Source of the DNA: Acidobacteriota bacterium | Lineage (GTDB): Bacteria > Acidobacteriota > Terriglobia > Acidiferrales > UBA7541 | Direction of reading: 5' to 3' | Assembly (NCBI GenBank): GCA_013286165.1 | Contig: JABDGF010000001.1 | Location: forward strand, 57,461 to 121,460 | Length of the DNA stretch: 64,000 nt | Part shown: piece after piece, positions 35,889-44,056 of the stretch | Layout of the letters: every line of letters starts with the position of its first letter | How positions within the stretch are numbered: the stretch's first letter is position 1 | The notes under the pieces: generated by a model | Seen by the model: only the letters and a program-made list of their open reading frames with translations | Databases searched by the model: none | Told to the model about the DNA's origin: nothing | Position numbers and translations under genes: made by a program

Positions 35889-36323
35889 CTACTTCGTGGA
35901 CTTCACTTTCGAAAGCTTGAGAGTCATCTCCAAATCGCGCCTCGTATCAAAGTTCGAAATCGTGCGCGTCGGCGAGAGCGTCTCGTTGTGCTCCGCGTAA
36001 ATCTCGTAATCGACGTTGGGATCGAGCCCGCTGAACCGGTACGTCGCCGTGTCGTCCGCGATGTACGTCTTCACCGCCAGCGTCTTCAAATTTTTCAGGT
36101 ACACCACGCTGGAAGGAACCGGATTCTCCTGCTTATCGATCACCGTGCCGTGCACCACGCGCAGCTGCGCCTCGGCTTTCTTCTGGGCCTTGGTCTGCGG
36201 AGGGTCTTGGTCGAGCGGCTGAACCTTCGGTGCAACCTGCGCCGAACAGGCCGGCGCAAGCGCGGAAAAACCACCAACACAAAGTAGAAATGCGAACAGT
36301 GCGGCGAAGCGGAAGGGTTTCAC
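35889..36323 (-). CDS. Secreted CarboxypepD_reg-like domain protein
   Basis: 144 residues, GTG start at 36323 behind AAGGAC. A signal peptide (to about ACSAQ) is followed by a Pro/Gln/Lys linker, then a small beta-sandwich: VHGTVIDKQENPVPSSVVYL, TYRFSGLDPNVDYEIY, MTLKL. This is the carboxypeptidase regulatory-like/prealbumin fold common in Acidobacteria, often an attachment module of outer-membrane transporters. Here it stands alone, so it may be a free secreted accessory protein. The Cys in ACSAQ could be a lipobox but is weak. Confidence 0.75.
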   Translation of the reverse strand: MKPFRFAALFAFLLCVGGFSALAPACSAQVAPKVQPLDQDPPQTKAQKKAEAQLRVVHGTVIDKQENPVPSSVVYLKNLKTLAVKTYIADDTATYRFSGLDPNVDYEIYAEHNETLSPTRTISNFDTRRDLEMTLKLSKVKSTK

Positions 36324-36430
36324 AATGTCCTTGGATGCGCGCGAACTTGAGCTGGTTTCAGAACGTTTCCAAGCGCGATCTCACTCACCGCAAGCAACTG
36401 CCCGCGGCCGGACGCAAAGCAACAACGCGT

Positions 36431-36697
36431 CTACTCGTCCTCGTCCGGATTCTCCAGGTCGCGCTCGCCGTCCTCTTCTTCCTCGTCTTCCTCTTCGTCT
36501 TCTTTCTCGGCGCTCGATTCTTCTTCTTCGTCCTCATCGTCGTCATCGTCATCTTCGGAAATCTTGATCAGATGGACGGGATGAGTCTGCGTCACTTCGA
36601 GTTCAGCATCGCACTCGGGGCAGCCGACGATTTCGCCTTCCTCGACTTCGTCTTCGTCGAGATCAATTTCGGTGTCGCATTCCGGACAACGTGTCAC
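36431..36697 (-). CDS. LysW-like zinc-ribbon protein with long acidic tail
   Basis: 88 residues, starting at a GTG (36697) with AAAGGAG upstream. Two CPEC knuckles (Cys4/Cys7 and Cys26/Cys29) form a zinc ribbon. The spacing and sequence (IDLDEDEVEEGEIVGCPEC) match the LysW amino-group carrier family. In place of the usual short EDWGE-type end there is a tail of about 40 residues that is almost all Asp and Glu. LysW carries alpha-aminoadipate or glutamate through lysine/arginine synthesis; no LysX-like ligase is nearby. It may instead be an unrelated acidic chaperone or DNA mimic. Confidence 0.75.
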   Translation of the reverse strand: MTRCPECDTEIDLDEDEVEEGEIVGCPECDAELEVTQTHPVHLIKISEDDDDDDEDEEEESSAEKEDEEEDEEEEDGERDLENPDEDE

Positions 36698-36729
36698 GGG
36701 CCAAGTCTCCTTTCACGAGGGAAGGTCAG

Positions 36730-36754
36730 CTCGCGGAGTATTATATACCGCGAG
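36730..36754. promoter_or_regulatory. Dyad over the promoter between the LysW-like and NUDIX genes
   Basis: CTCGCGG (36730-36736) and CCGCGAG (36748-36754) are perfect inverted arms separated by an 11-base AT-rich spacer. The minus-strand TATAAT (36740-36745) lies inside the spacer, so a bound protein would cover the -10 of the LysW-like gene. Divergent genes may share it. Confidence 0.45.
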
Positions 36755-36785
36755 GCAAATTGAAAAAGGCCACGGATGGGAAAGA

Positions 36786-37223
36786 GTGACCTCGAAACGT
36801 GAATATCCCGATAGGCCACTGGTAGGCGTCGGCGGCGTGGTGATCCACGGCGGCCGGACTCTACTGATCAAGCGCGGCGGCCCTCCCCTCGAAGGTCAAT
36901 GGTCGATCCCCGGCGGAATGCTCGAGCTCGGCGAAACTTTACGCGAAGGCGCGGCGCGTGAACTCCTCGAAGAAACCGGCTTGACCGTCCGAGTCGGCGA
37001 GCTAGTCGAAGTCTTCGAACGCATTTTCCCCGACGACACCGGAAAAATCCGCTATCACTTCGTCATTCACGATTTCCTCTGCGAAGTCATCAGCGGCGAA
37101 CCACGCGCCGCCAGCGACGTAACCGACGTAGCCTGGGCCACCCGCGACGAACTCCCCTCCTTCGAACTCACCGAAACCGCCACCCGCGTCCTCCTCCGCG
37201 CCTTCGCCATGGCAAATCCGTAG
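36786..37223 (+). CDS. NUDIX hydrolase
   Basis: About 145 residues from the GTG at 36786; longer upstream starts would overlap the divergent gene. The NUDIX box is complete: G, then five residues, E, seven residues, REL, x, EE, x, G (read as GMLELGE, REGAARELLEETG). The fold cleaves nucleoside-diphosphate-linked compounds with Mg2+. The closest pattern is the ADP-ribose or NUDT-type sanitising enzymes, but the substrate is not resolved. The start is weakly defined by a GGAAAG site. It is followed by a hairpin and then the marR gene. Confidence 0.85.
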   Translation: MTSKREYPDRPLVGVGGVVIHGGRTLLIKRGGPPLEGQWSIPGGMLELGETLREGAARELLEETGLTVRVGELVEVFERIFPDDTGKIRYHFVIHDFLCEVISGEPRAASDVTDVAWATRDELPSFELTETATRVLLRAFAMANP

Positions 37224-37294
37224 TAGGACAGGCTCTAAGCGGGATGTGCCCTAGTCGCGCGCAGCGCGATGTAGTTTAGACTTTCGAGTCTGAG

Positions 37295-37319
37295 CGCGAC
37301 CAACTCTCAGTTGGTCGCG
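37295..37319 (+). terminator. Perfect 11-pair hairpin after the NUDIX gene
   Basis: CGCGACCAACT (37295-37305) and AGTTGGTCGCG (37309-37319) with a CTC loop. No T-run follows, so it is a weak or Rho-assisted terminator. It is adjacent to a dispersed motif (37258-37293). Confidence 0.4.
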
Positions 37320-37366
37320 GGTTTAGCAATCCCGAGTCCCGAGATTCCGCCAATTTGCGCACGCGA

Positions 37367-37387
37367 ATATATCGTGTTACGATATAT
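37367..37387. promoter_or_regulatory. Probable MarR operator just upstream of marR
   Basis: ATATATCG (37367-37374) and CGATATAT (37380-37387) are perfect inverted arms with a five-base spacer, typical of a MarR dimer site. It ends five bases before the marR start codon at 37393, so a bound repressor would block transcription or initiation of the marR-clc pair. Autoregulation is the simplest reading. Confidence 0.6.
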
Positions 37388-37392
37388 CCACC

Positions 37393-37872
37393 ATGCACCG
37401 CCCAACGTCCAACGCCCATGAGAAACTGTTGCGCCGCCTAGCCGAGTTCCGCTTCCAACTCCGCCGATTCCTCCTCTACAGCGAACGCGCCGCAGCGCAC
37501 GCCGGCGTCCAGCCACAGCAACACCAGCTCCTCCTCCAAATCGCCGGCAAGCCCTCCGACGCCCTCGCCACGATCGCCTACGCCGCCGAACGCCTCGGCC
37601 TGCAACACCACAGTGTCGTTGAACTCGTCGATCGCTCCGTGCGCGAGCGCCTCATCGAACGCGGCGAAGATCCCGCAGACGCCCGCCGCGTAATTCTCAC
37701 CGTCACAAAGAAAGGCCGCCGCGTCCTCGACGAACTCTCCACCGATCACGCCACCGAATTAAGCGAAATGGGTCCGCGACTCGCGCAAGCGCTCCATGGA
37801 ATCGGAACCACCAAACAAAAAACGCGCCGCACAACAGCGCGCAAACGCACCGAAAGGCCGAAACAACAATGA
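37393..37872 (+). CDS. MarR-family transcriptional regulator
   Basis: 159 residues. A winged helix-turn-helix lies in the middle: AERLGLQHHSVVELVDRSVRE as the recognition region and RGEDPADARRVILTVTKKG as the wing. The C-terminus is basic (KTRRTTARKRTERPK) and may add DNA contacts. MarR proteins bind dyads as dimers and respond to small ligands. The ATG sits next to an inverted repeat. The stop overlaps the clc start (ATGA), so the two are translationally coupled and it probably controls the chloride transporter. Confidence 0.9.
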   Translation: MHRPTSNAHEKLLRRLAEFRFQLRRFLLYSERAAAHAGVQPQQHQLLLQIAGKPSDALATIAYAAERLGLQHHSVVELVDRSVRERLIERGEDPADARRVILTVTKKGRRVLDELSTDHATELSEMGPRLAQALHGIGTTKQKTRRTTARKRTERPKQQ

Positions 37873-39488
37873 ACTCCCATCCATCCGCCCTCCGCGATTT
37901 CACCGTGGACCGCCGCGTCTGGCTCCTCTCAGCCGTCGCCGTCGTCATCGGAGCCGGCGGCGCCGTCCTCGCCGTACTGCTCCTCAAATGCATCGCGCTC
38001 GCAACGAACATTTTTTATTACCATCGCATTAGTTTCGCGAACGTCAGCCCCGCAGGCAGCACGCTCGGCGTCTTCATGCCTCTCGTTCCCATCATTGGCG
38101 GCCTCATCGTCGGCGTGATGGCCCGCTACGGCTCGGAAAAAATTCGTGGCCACGGTATTCCCGAAGCGATCGAAGCAATTTTGCTGCGCGGCGCGCGCGT
38201 CGAACCCGTCGTCGCGTTGTTGAAGCCCATCTCCGCCGCAATCTCGATCGGCTCCGGCGGCCCGTTTGGCGCCGAAGGTCCGATCATCATGACGGGCGGC
38301 GCCTTCGGCTCGCTCGTCGCGCAGTGGATCCGCCTCACAGACGCCGAACGCACCACGCTACTCGTCGCCGGCGCCGCGGCCGGAATGTCCGCCACATTCG
38401 CTTCGCCACTCGCGGCGATCCTGCTCGCCACGGAATTGCTCCTCTTCGAATGGCGGCCGCGCAGCCTCGCGCCCGTTGCATTTGCAAGCATCACGGCTGC
38501 AATTTTGCGCGTGCGCTGGCTCGGCGCCGGCCCGCTCTTCCCCGTCCCTGAAATGGGCGCGATGCTTTCCGGCAAAATCGCCATCGGCGCGATTCTCACC
38601 GGCCTTCTGATCGGCGTGCTCGCGGCAGGCATGAGCCGCATGATGTACGGCTTCGAAGATCTTTTCGCAAAGCTGCCGGTGCACTGGATGTGGTGGCCGG
38701 CGATCGGAGGAATCGGCATCGGCGTCGGCGGAATATTTTTTCCGCGCGGCCTCGGAGTCGGCTACGACAACATCGCCGAGCTCCTCCGCGGCAACGCGCC
38801 GCTCGCGCTGCTCGTTGGCCTGCTGGTCGCGAAAAGCTTGATGTGGGCGTTTTCGCTCGGCTCGGGAACTTCCGGCGGCGTGCTCGCACCTCTACTCATG
38901 ATCGGCGGCGCGGCCGGAGAATTGCTCGCGCACTTGGCTGGGGCAAGCGTAGAGATGCAGGCGCTGTGGGCGATGGTCGGAATGGCCGCAATGCTTTCGG
39001 GTTCGCTGGGCGTGCCACTCACGGCGATCGCTTTCACTCTCGAGATCACGCATTCGATCGGCGCGATGGCGCCGGTGATGATGTCCTGCATCGGCGCATA
39101 TCTCGTCACATCGTTGATCCTGCCGCGCTCGATCCTCACAGAAAAAATCAGCCGCCGCGGATTCCACCTCACGCGCGAGTACGGTGTCGATCCGCTGGAA
39201 ATGGTTTCGGTGAACGAAGTGATGTCCGCATCGCCGGCGTGCGACCCCGCCTCACAGCTGCCCGAGTATTACGCCTTCGGCGACGAAACTTCACGCACCG
39301 CCGCAGAACGCATGGCCACCACAGGTCTCGACCAACTCGCCGTAGTCGATCGCACCACGAAGAAAATCTGCGGCAGGGTCACGCTGCACGACCTGCTCGC
39401 AGGCCGCAAACGCGCCATCGATCGCGAGAACGAACGCGTCCGCGTCTTCTCCGCGCGCATCCCAGGCGAACGCTCCGTAGCGCGATAA
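37869..39488 (+). CDS. ClC-family chloride channel/transporter
   Basis: 539 residues with about 10-12 membrane helices. Conserved ClC segments are present: GSGGPFGAEGP (selectivity region and gating Glu, with GAEGP in place of GREGP), and SGTSGGVLAPLLMIGGAAG. The C-terminal part (about 440-520) has CBS-like segments (VSVNEVMSASPACDPAS, DQLAVVDRTTKKICGRVTL). These proteins move Cl-, often in exchange for H+. It is translationally coupled to marR by four bases, an unusual regulator-channel pair, so ligand-controlled expression is likely. Confidence 0.92.
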   Translation: MNSHPSALRDFTVDRRVWLLSAVAVVIGAGGAVLAVLLLKCIALATNIFYYHRISFANVSPAGSTLGVFMPLVPIIGGLIVGVMARYGSEKIRGHGIPEAIEAILLRGARVEPVVALLKPISAAISIGSGGPFGAEGPIIMTGGAFGSLVAQWIRLTDAERTTLLVAGAAAGMSATFASPLAAILLATELLLFEWRPRSLAPVAFASITAAILRVRWLGAGPLFPVPEMGAMLSGKIAIGAILTGLLIGVLAAGMSRMMYGFEDLFAKLPVHWMWWPAIGGIGIGVGGIFFPRGLGVGYDNIAELLRGNAPLALLVGLLVAKSLMWAFSLGSGTSGGVLAPLLMIGGAAGELLAHLAGASVEMQALWAMVGMAAMLSGSLGVPLTAIAFTLEITHSIGAMAPVMMSCIGAYLVTSLILPRSILTEKISRRGFHLTREYGVDPLEMVSVNEVMSASPACDPASQLPEYYAFGDETSRTAAERMATTGLDQLAVVDRTTKKICGRVTLHDLLAGRKRAIDRENERVRVFSARIPGERSVAR

Positions 39489-39522
39489 TCCGGCCTCCAC
39501 AAGCGCGAAGCAGGTCAGCACA

Positions 39523-41199
39523 TCACGCCATGACGGGATGCACTGAGCGCATGCCGGATTCAACGTGTCGCGCACGCTCCAGCGCGGCCGCCACCGACGC
39601 GCAAAAGTTTTCCTCGCCGACGTGGCGGTCAAACCCGGCGCGGCGCATGCGCAGCATCGGCTGCTCCCGCGCGCCGCAAACAATCAACACGCGCCCCGAT
39701 TCGCGCACGCGATCGGCCAACGTTTCGAGCGCCTGAATGCCGGTGGCGTCGATCGCCGTCATGTTCCGCAATCGCAAAATCACAACGTGCGGCAGCTGCG
39801 GCAGCCGTGCATAGAGCGCATCGATCTTGTCCGTCGCTCCAAAAAGAAACGGCCCGTGAATCCGGAAGATACTCACGTATTCCGGACTATCCTTCTGCTG
39901 CAGAATGTGCGCTTCGCCGTCGCGCAAATATTCCGGCGTCACTTCTGAAACTGTTGTGGTCTGCGTCACCTTCCGGATGTAAACCAACGACGCGAGAATC
40001 ATTCCCGCTTCCACCGCCACCGTAAGATCGGCGAACACCGTCAGCGCGAACGTGACGAGCCACACGCCGATTTCGAGCGAAGACAGCCGCAAAATCCCTG
40101 GAATCTCGTGCCACTCCCCCATCCCGTAGGAAACCACCAAGAGAATTGCGGCCAGCACCGTGAGCGGAATGAATTGCGCAAGCGGCGCCGCAAACAGCAC
40201 GATCGCCAGCAGCGTGAGCGAATGAATCATTCCCGCCACCGGAGTTTTCGCGCCCGACCGGATATTTGTAGCCGTTCGCGCGATCGCGCCTGTGGCGGGC
40301 AAGCCTCCGGCAAGCGGTGAAAGCACGTTCGCGATGCCCTGCGCCACCAGTTCAACATTGGGGTTGTGGCGATCGCCGCTCAAGCGATCCGACACCACGG
40401 CGGACATGAGCGACTCGATCGCGCCCAGCATTGCCAGCGCAATCGCAGGAGAAATCAGTGGCCGCACGATATCGATGCGAAATTGCGGAATGTGAATCAC
40501 CGGAAAGCCCGAGGGAATTCCGCCAAAGCGCGTGCCAATTGTCGCCACCGGCAACTTCAACGCCACAACGGCGGCCGTTGCGGCAAACAGCACCACGATG
40601 TACCCAGGCACGCGCTGCACGTAGAGCCGGAAAATAATGATTACCGCGAGCGCCGCAACGCCGAGCGACGTCTCCGGCGGCGACAACGTCCAAAACTGGT
40701 GCGCGAGCACGGACACACGCGCCGCGAATTCGCCCGGCACTTTGTCGATCTTCAACCCGAAAAAATCTTTGATCTGCGTGCTGGCGATCAATACTGCAAT
40801 GCCGTTAGTGAATCCGATCACCACCGGGCGCGGAATAAATTTAACGGCCCCGCCGAGGCCGGTGATGCCCAGCAGCATCAGCATCACGCCGGCCATCATC
40901 GTGCACATGAAAAGTCCATCGACGCCGTACTTCGCGACGATTCCGTAAACCACTACAACGAACGCGCCGGTGGGCCCTCCGATTTGCGTCGAAGATCCAC
41001 CGAGCGCAGAAATCGCAAACCCCGCGACGATCGCGCAATAAAGCCCGGACTGCGGCGGCACTCCCGACGCAATCGCGAACGCCATCGCCAGCGGCAGCGC
41101 CACCAGGCCCACGGTAATTCCCGCGAGCAGGTCGCCGAAAAAAATCCGCCGTGAGTAATGACGCAGTAAGACAACAGATTTAGGGAGCCAATCGCTCAT
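39523..41199 (-). CDS. SulP-family anion transporter with STAS domain
   Basis: 558 residues from the ATG at 41199. The transmembrane domain (about 10-12 helices) contains GDLLAGITVGLVALPLAMAF, the signature ALGGSSTQIGGPTGAF and a VIGFTNGIAVLI segment. A C-terminal STAS domain (about 430-540) has DKIDALYARLPQLPHVVILR and AIDATGIQALETLADR. It would carry sulfate, bicarbonate or other anions; the substrate is not resolved. It is convergent with clc, the second anion transporter in a row. The ribosome site before the ATG is weak. Confidence 0.92.
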   Translation of the reverse strand: MSDWLPKSVVLLRHYSRRIFFGDLLAGITVGLVALPLAMAFAIASGVPPQSGLYCAIVAGFAISALGGSSTQIGGPTGAFVVVVYGIVAKYGVDGLFMCTMMAGVMLMLLGITGLGGAVKFIPRPVVIGFTNGIAVLIASTQIKDFFGLKIDKVPGEFAARVSVLAHQFWTLSPPETSLGVAALAVIIIFRLYVQRVPGYIVVLFAATAAVVALKLPVATIGTRFGGIPSGFPVIHIPQFRIDIVRPLISPAIALAMLGAIESLMSAVVSDRLSGDRHNPNVELVAQGIANVLSPLAGGLPATGAIARTATNIRSGAKTPVAGMIHSLTLLAIVLFAAPLAQFIPLTVLAAILLVVSYGMGEWHEIPGILRLSSLEIGVWLVTFALTVFADLTVAVEAGMILASLVYIRKVTQTTTVSEVTPEYLRDGEAHILQQKDSPEYVSIFRIHGPFLFGATDKIDALYARLPQLPHVVILRLRNMTAIDATGIQALETLADRVRESGRVLIVCGAREQPMLRMRRAGFDRHVGEENFCASVAAALERARHVESGMRSVHPVMA

Positions 41200-41540
41200 A
41201 GATACGGAATCGTCCACAGGCGCGAATGCCTTCAGTCCACGCGAGCGGACCAATCACTAGTATCGCCGGGCGCACGAACCAGCCGAGGTGACGCACGTCA
41301 CCAGTGAAAACGAATCAATGGCGCGCTACGAAACCAGCCTAAGCCGTGTGGTCGTGATGAGAGTGGAATTTGGAATCGTGGCACGCACCGCGGAAGGGCG
41401 CCGTGAAAATGCGGCGGATCGCGTGCAGCAACTTTCGAAACAACGTCGGCTTTTCGTACTGCCGCCAAGCTCTCTGTGTCATAGGGCCCAACCGCTCGCT
41501 GCGCAAAACCATCCACGCAGCGTCGAAACTTTCACGTCAA
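41200..41540. other. Intergenic region without a supported gene
   Basis: 341 bases between sulP and uppS on the minus strand. It should contain the sulP promoter. A short perfect inverted repeat (GGTGAC / GTCACC, 41287-41302) is present. Frames on both strands either overlap uppS or lack start support, so none is listed. Confidence 0.35.
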
Positions 41541-42287
41541 CTAACTCGCTGCAGCCTCAGACAGCCGCCCGTACCGCCGCTCGCGCCCCAGAAAATCCTC
41601 CACGGCGGATTCCAGGTCGGACGCTTTGAAGTCCGGCCACATCACCGGCGTGAAAAATAGCTCAGCGTACGCGCATTCCCACAACATGAAATCGCTCAGT
41701 CGCCGGTCGCCGCCGGTTCGAATCAGCAAATCCACGTCCAGCGCCGCGCCGGTCGAATGCGTCACCTCGCCCAGCCGCTTCGCGAATTCGCGCTGCGAAA
41801 CTTCCAGGCTACTCATCATCCAGCACGCCGCGCGCAAAATCGCATCACGCGACGAGTAATCCACAGCAATGCGCAGCTCGAGCGCGCGTCCCGCGGCTGT
41901 AGCGCGCTCCGCGGCATCGATCGATTGTTTCAGTGAAGGCGGCAGCCTGTCGCGGCGCCCGATCACGCGCAACCGGATTCCCTCCGTCACGCACTTCGGC
42001 GCTTCCGCGCGAAAATATTCTTCCAGCAAGCCGAGTAGCGCATTCACTTCGCTCATCGGCCGGCCCCAGTTGTCACTCGAAAACGCGTACAGGGTCAGCG
42101 TGCCGATACCCAGCCCCGGAGCGGCGCGCACCACGCGGCGCACAGATTCCACTCCCGCGCGATGCCCTTCCGACCGCGCAAGTCCCCGCTGCCCGGCCCA
42201 GCGTCCATTGCCATCCAAAAGTATCGCGACGTGAAGTCCGTTCGATGTTGCCGTCTGCTGGACGAGTTTGTTGATGGGTACGCTCAT
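41541..42287 (-). CDS. uppS: Isoprenyl transferase (undecaprenyl diphosphate synthase family)
   Basis: 248 residues. Family signatures are present: LDGNGRWA (catalytic Asp), [21 protein letters not shown] and the C-terminal [19 protein letters not shown] with [13 protein letters not shown]. The enzyme condenses isopentenyl diphosphates in cis to build the C55 lipid carrier for peptidoglycan and other polysaccharides. It follows the winged-helix regulator by 33 bases on the same strand. The usual cdsA/dxr neighbours are missing, so this may be a second, regulated isoprenyl transferase in this genome. Confidence 0.92.
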   Translation of the reverse strand: MSVPINKLVQQTATSNGLHVAILLDGNGRWAGQRGLARSEGHRAGVESVRRVVRAAPGLGIGTLTLYAFSSDNWGRPMSEVNALLGLLEEYFRAEAPKCVTEGIRLRVIGRRDRLPPSLKQSIDAAERATAAGRALELRIAVDYSSRDAILRAACWMMSSLEVSQREFAKRLGEVTHSTGAALDVDLLIRTGGDRRLSDFMLWECAYAELFFTPVMWPDFKASDLESAVEDFLGRERRYGRLSEAAAS

Positions 42288-42320
42288 CGATTTATCCGCG
42301 TTATGAATTTGGTAGTAGCG

Positions 42321-42707
42321 CTAGCCTTCCCGCGTCACACGTATCAAAGCTTCCATATGATCCAGATATTTTTCCAGCGCGCGCCGGCCTGATGCGGACA
42401 GGCGATACTCCGTCTTCGGCACGCGGCCATCGAACGATTTCGCGCAGTCGATGTATCCCGCATCTTCCAGCTTGCGCGCGTGTACGCTCAGGTTTCCGTC
42501 GGTCACGCGCAGCAGTCCCTTCAGGTCATTGAACGTGAGCGACGCGTTCACCGCCAGCGCGCTGATGATCGCAAGCCTCGTCCGCTCGTGAATCAGCCGA
42601 TCGAGATTGGTCGCCTGCGCTTCCGTTCCCGCCGCGCGCCGTGCGCGTTCCGCTCCGTCGTTTCGCTCTGGGCGCGTCGTGCGCACAGCATTCGATTTAG
42701 CCGCCAT
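42321..42707 (-). CDS. Winged-helix transcriptional regulator
   Basis: 128 residues from the ATG at 42707 (GAGGAAAT before it). It has a charged N-terminal stretch, then a winged helix: HERTRLAIISALAVNASLTF, the recognition helix region TDGNLSVHARKLEDAGY, and a wing KSFDGRVPKTEYRLSASG. This fits the small HTH_34/ArsR-like winged-helix family. Its start lies 11 bases inside the end of the upstream membrane-protein gene, a strong sign of coupled translation and joint function. The uppS gene follows by 33 bases. Confidence 0.88.
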   Translation of the reverse strand: MAAKSNAVRTTRPERNDGAERARRAAGTEAQATNLDRLIHERTRLAIISALAVNASLTFNDLKGLLRVTDGNLSVHARKLEDAGYIDCAKSFDGRVPKTEYRLSASGRRALEKYLDHMEALIRVTREG

Positions 42708-43320
42708 ATTTCCTCGCAATCATCGCACCGAAAAGTATATGAAGCCCGCCAAAGCCGGCCGCGAGAAACCAATTACTCCAGCTCGATGGGCAAAAAAGCG
42801 CCACCGCGCCGAGCACCATAAAGCAGAGACCCATCAGCGGAACGATTCGAATCGAAAACGCTCCACCCGTCACCACGCCCGTGCCATATAGAAGTAGCCA
42901 CTCCGCGGGAATCGGTTCGATGTTCGCATTGCGCACGTTCATCGCGATCAGCAGCGCGCCCACGAACAGCGGCGGAGCAAAACTGTAAGCGAAACGCCGT
43001 CCAGGCCCCGAGAACACCGGCGTGCCCGCACTTCGCGCCTTCGAATACGTAGTCCACACCGCGATTCCAACCGCGACGATCGCCTCAGCCATCCACGTGC
43101 CCAACCACCCGATCGACGAAGTCTGCCGCGACGCGATCACCGCCGCTCCTAGCGCCGTGATCCCCATTGCCACTCCGCCCCAGCCGGGAACGGCCGTGAA
43201 CGAGCTGGCTCGCTCCATCGTTTCGCGGATGAAGCGCAGGTTGTCTCGGGCGTGGTCGTCGATCGCCAGCGGCGTTGGAGAACCGCCGGGGCGCGATGCC
43301 GGAAACTTGGAAGACGCCAT
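42697..43320 (-). CDS. Small integral membrane protein partner of the winged-helix regulator
   Basis: 207 residues with about six predicted membrane helices (for example WGGVAMGITALGAAVIA, APPLFVGALLIAMNV). The N-terminal 45 residues are cytoplasmic and contain HARDNLRFIRETMERASSF, a stretch often seen in membrane proteins beside such regulators. It overlaps the regulator by 11 bases and heads the group that ends with uppS. No enzyme motif is seen. It may sense the membrane or sequester the regulator; this is inference. Confidence 0.75.
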   Translation of the reverse strand: MASSKFPASRPGGSPTPLAIDDHARDNLRFIRETMERASSFTAVPGWGGVAMGITALGAAVIASRQTSSIGWLGTWMAEAIVAVGIAVWTTYSKARSAGTPVFSGPGRRFAYSFAPPLFVGALLIAMNVRNANIEPIPAEWLLLYGTGVVTGGAFSIRIVPLMGLCFMVLGAVALFCPSSWSNWFLAAGFGGLHILFGAMIARKYGG

Positions 43321-43352
43321 ACGTTGAGCATAAGCAGCCTAACTGCATCTGT

Positions 43353-43379
43353 CAAGTACTTTACATAATAAAGTTCGAT
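43353..43379. promoter_or_regulatory. Operator-like dyad upstream of the membrane-protein/regulator/uppS group
   Basis: CAAGTACTTTA (43353-43363) and TAAAGTTC (43369-43376) form an inverted repeat around CATAA; the inner ACTTTA/TAAAGT arms are perfect. It is 33 bases upstream of the minus-strand ATG at 43320, where a promoter would be. It could equally act on the divergent DinB-like gene. The regulator is a candidate binder. Confidence 0.5.
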
Positions 43380-43482
43380 GAAACTCTCGTGAAAAATAGC
43401 CGCCGAAAGCCATTCCCGGTTGTGCACCGTCTAAGTGGCGGCTATGCTGCATCAGCTTCTAATAAAGATGAGGAGACAGCGG

Positions 43483-44034
43483 ATGAAAAAGATTCTGGCA
43501 GCACTGGTAATCCTGGCTTGTACGGGCCTTGCGGCATCCACGCAGGCGCAGACTCCGGCTCCCGCGGCAGACGCTTCGAAAAATCCCGTGACGGACATGC
43601 TGCGCCAGGTTCTCGGTCGCGCCGCGCAAAACCAGGTGGCCGCGGCGGATGCAATGCCGGCGGACAAATACAGCTACAAGCCCACGCCCGAACAAATCAC
43701 CTTCGGCCATTTGATCGTGCACATCATCAACTCCAATAATCTCGTCTGCTCGGCGTACGGCGGCACCACCGCGACCACCGAAAAACCGGCCGACACCGAC
43801 TCGAAAGACAAGCTGATGCCGCAGCTCAAGGCTTCCTTCGACCTCTGCACGCAGGCGTTTGCGAAGGCCGACGATTCAAACCTCGGCGAATCGATCAAAG
43901 TTTTCGGCGACCGGCAAATCTCGCGCGGCGGCGTGATCATTATTCTGGCCAGCGAATTCGCCGACCACTACGGCATGCAAGCGATGTACTTGCGGCTAAA
44001 CGGACTCGTCCCGCCGACGGCCAAGAAGAATTAA
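43483..44034 (+). CDS. Secreted DinB-superfamily protein
   Basis: 183 residues from the ATG at 43483 behind AGGAG. A signal peptide (to about STQAQ) is followed by a four-helix DinB/YfiT-like bundle: KYSYKPTPEQITFGHLIVHI with a His and a later SEFADHYGMQAMYLR with another His are the usual metal-binding positions. DinB proteins are often thiol-dependent transferases in the cytoplasm; the export signal makes the role here unclear. It is divergent from the membrane-protein gene. Confidence 0.8.
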   Translation: MKKILAALVILACTGLAASTQAQTPAPAADASKNPVTDMLRQVLGRAAQNQVAAADAMPADKYSYKPTPEQITFGHLIVHIINSNNLVCSAYGGTTATTEKPADTDSKDKLMPQLKASFDLCTQAFAKADDSNLGESIKVFGDRQISRGGVIIILASEFADHYGMQAMYLRLNGLVPPTAKKN

Positions 44035-44056
44035 AAGAAGTCAGAAGACGGTGCGG

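Noticed and set aside
41288..41629. Possible small plus-strand gene between sulP and uppS
   Set aside because: It runs into uppS on the opposite strand and has no ribosome site or recognisable domain.
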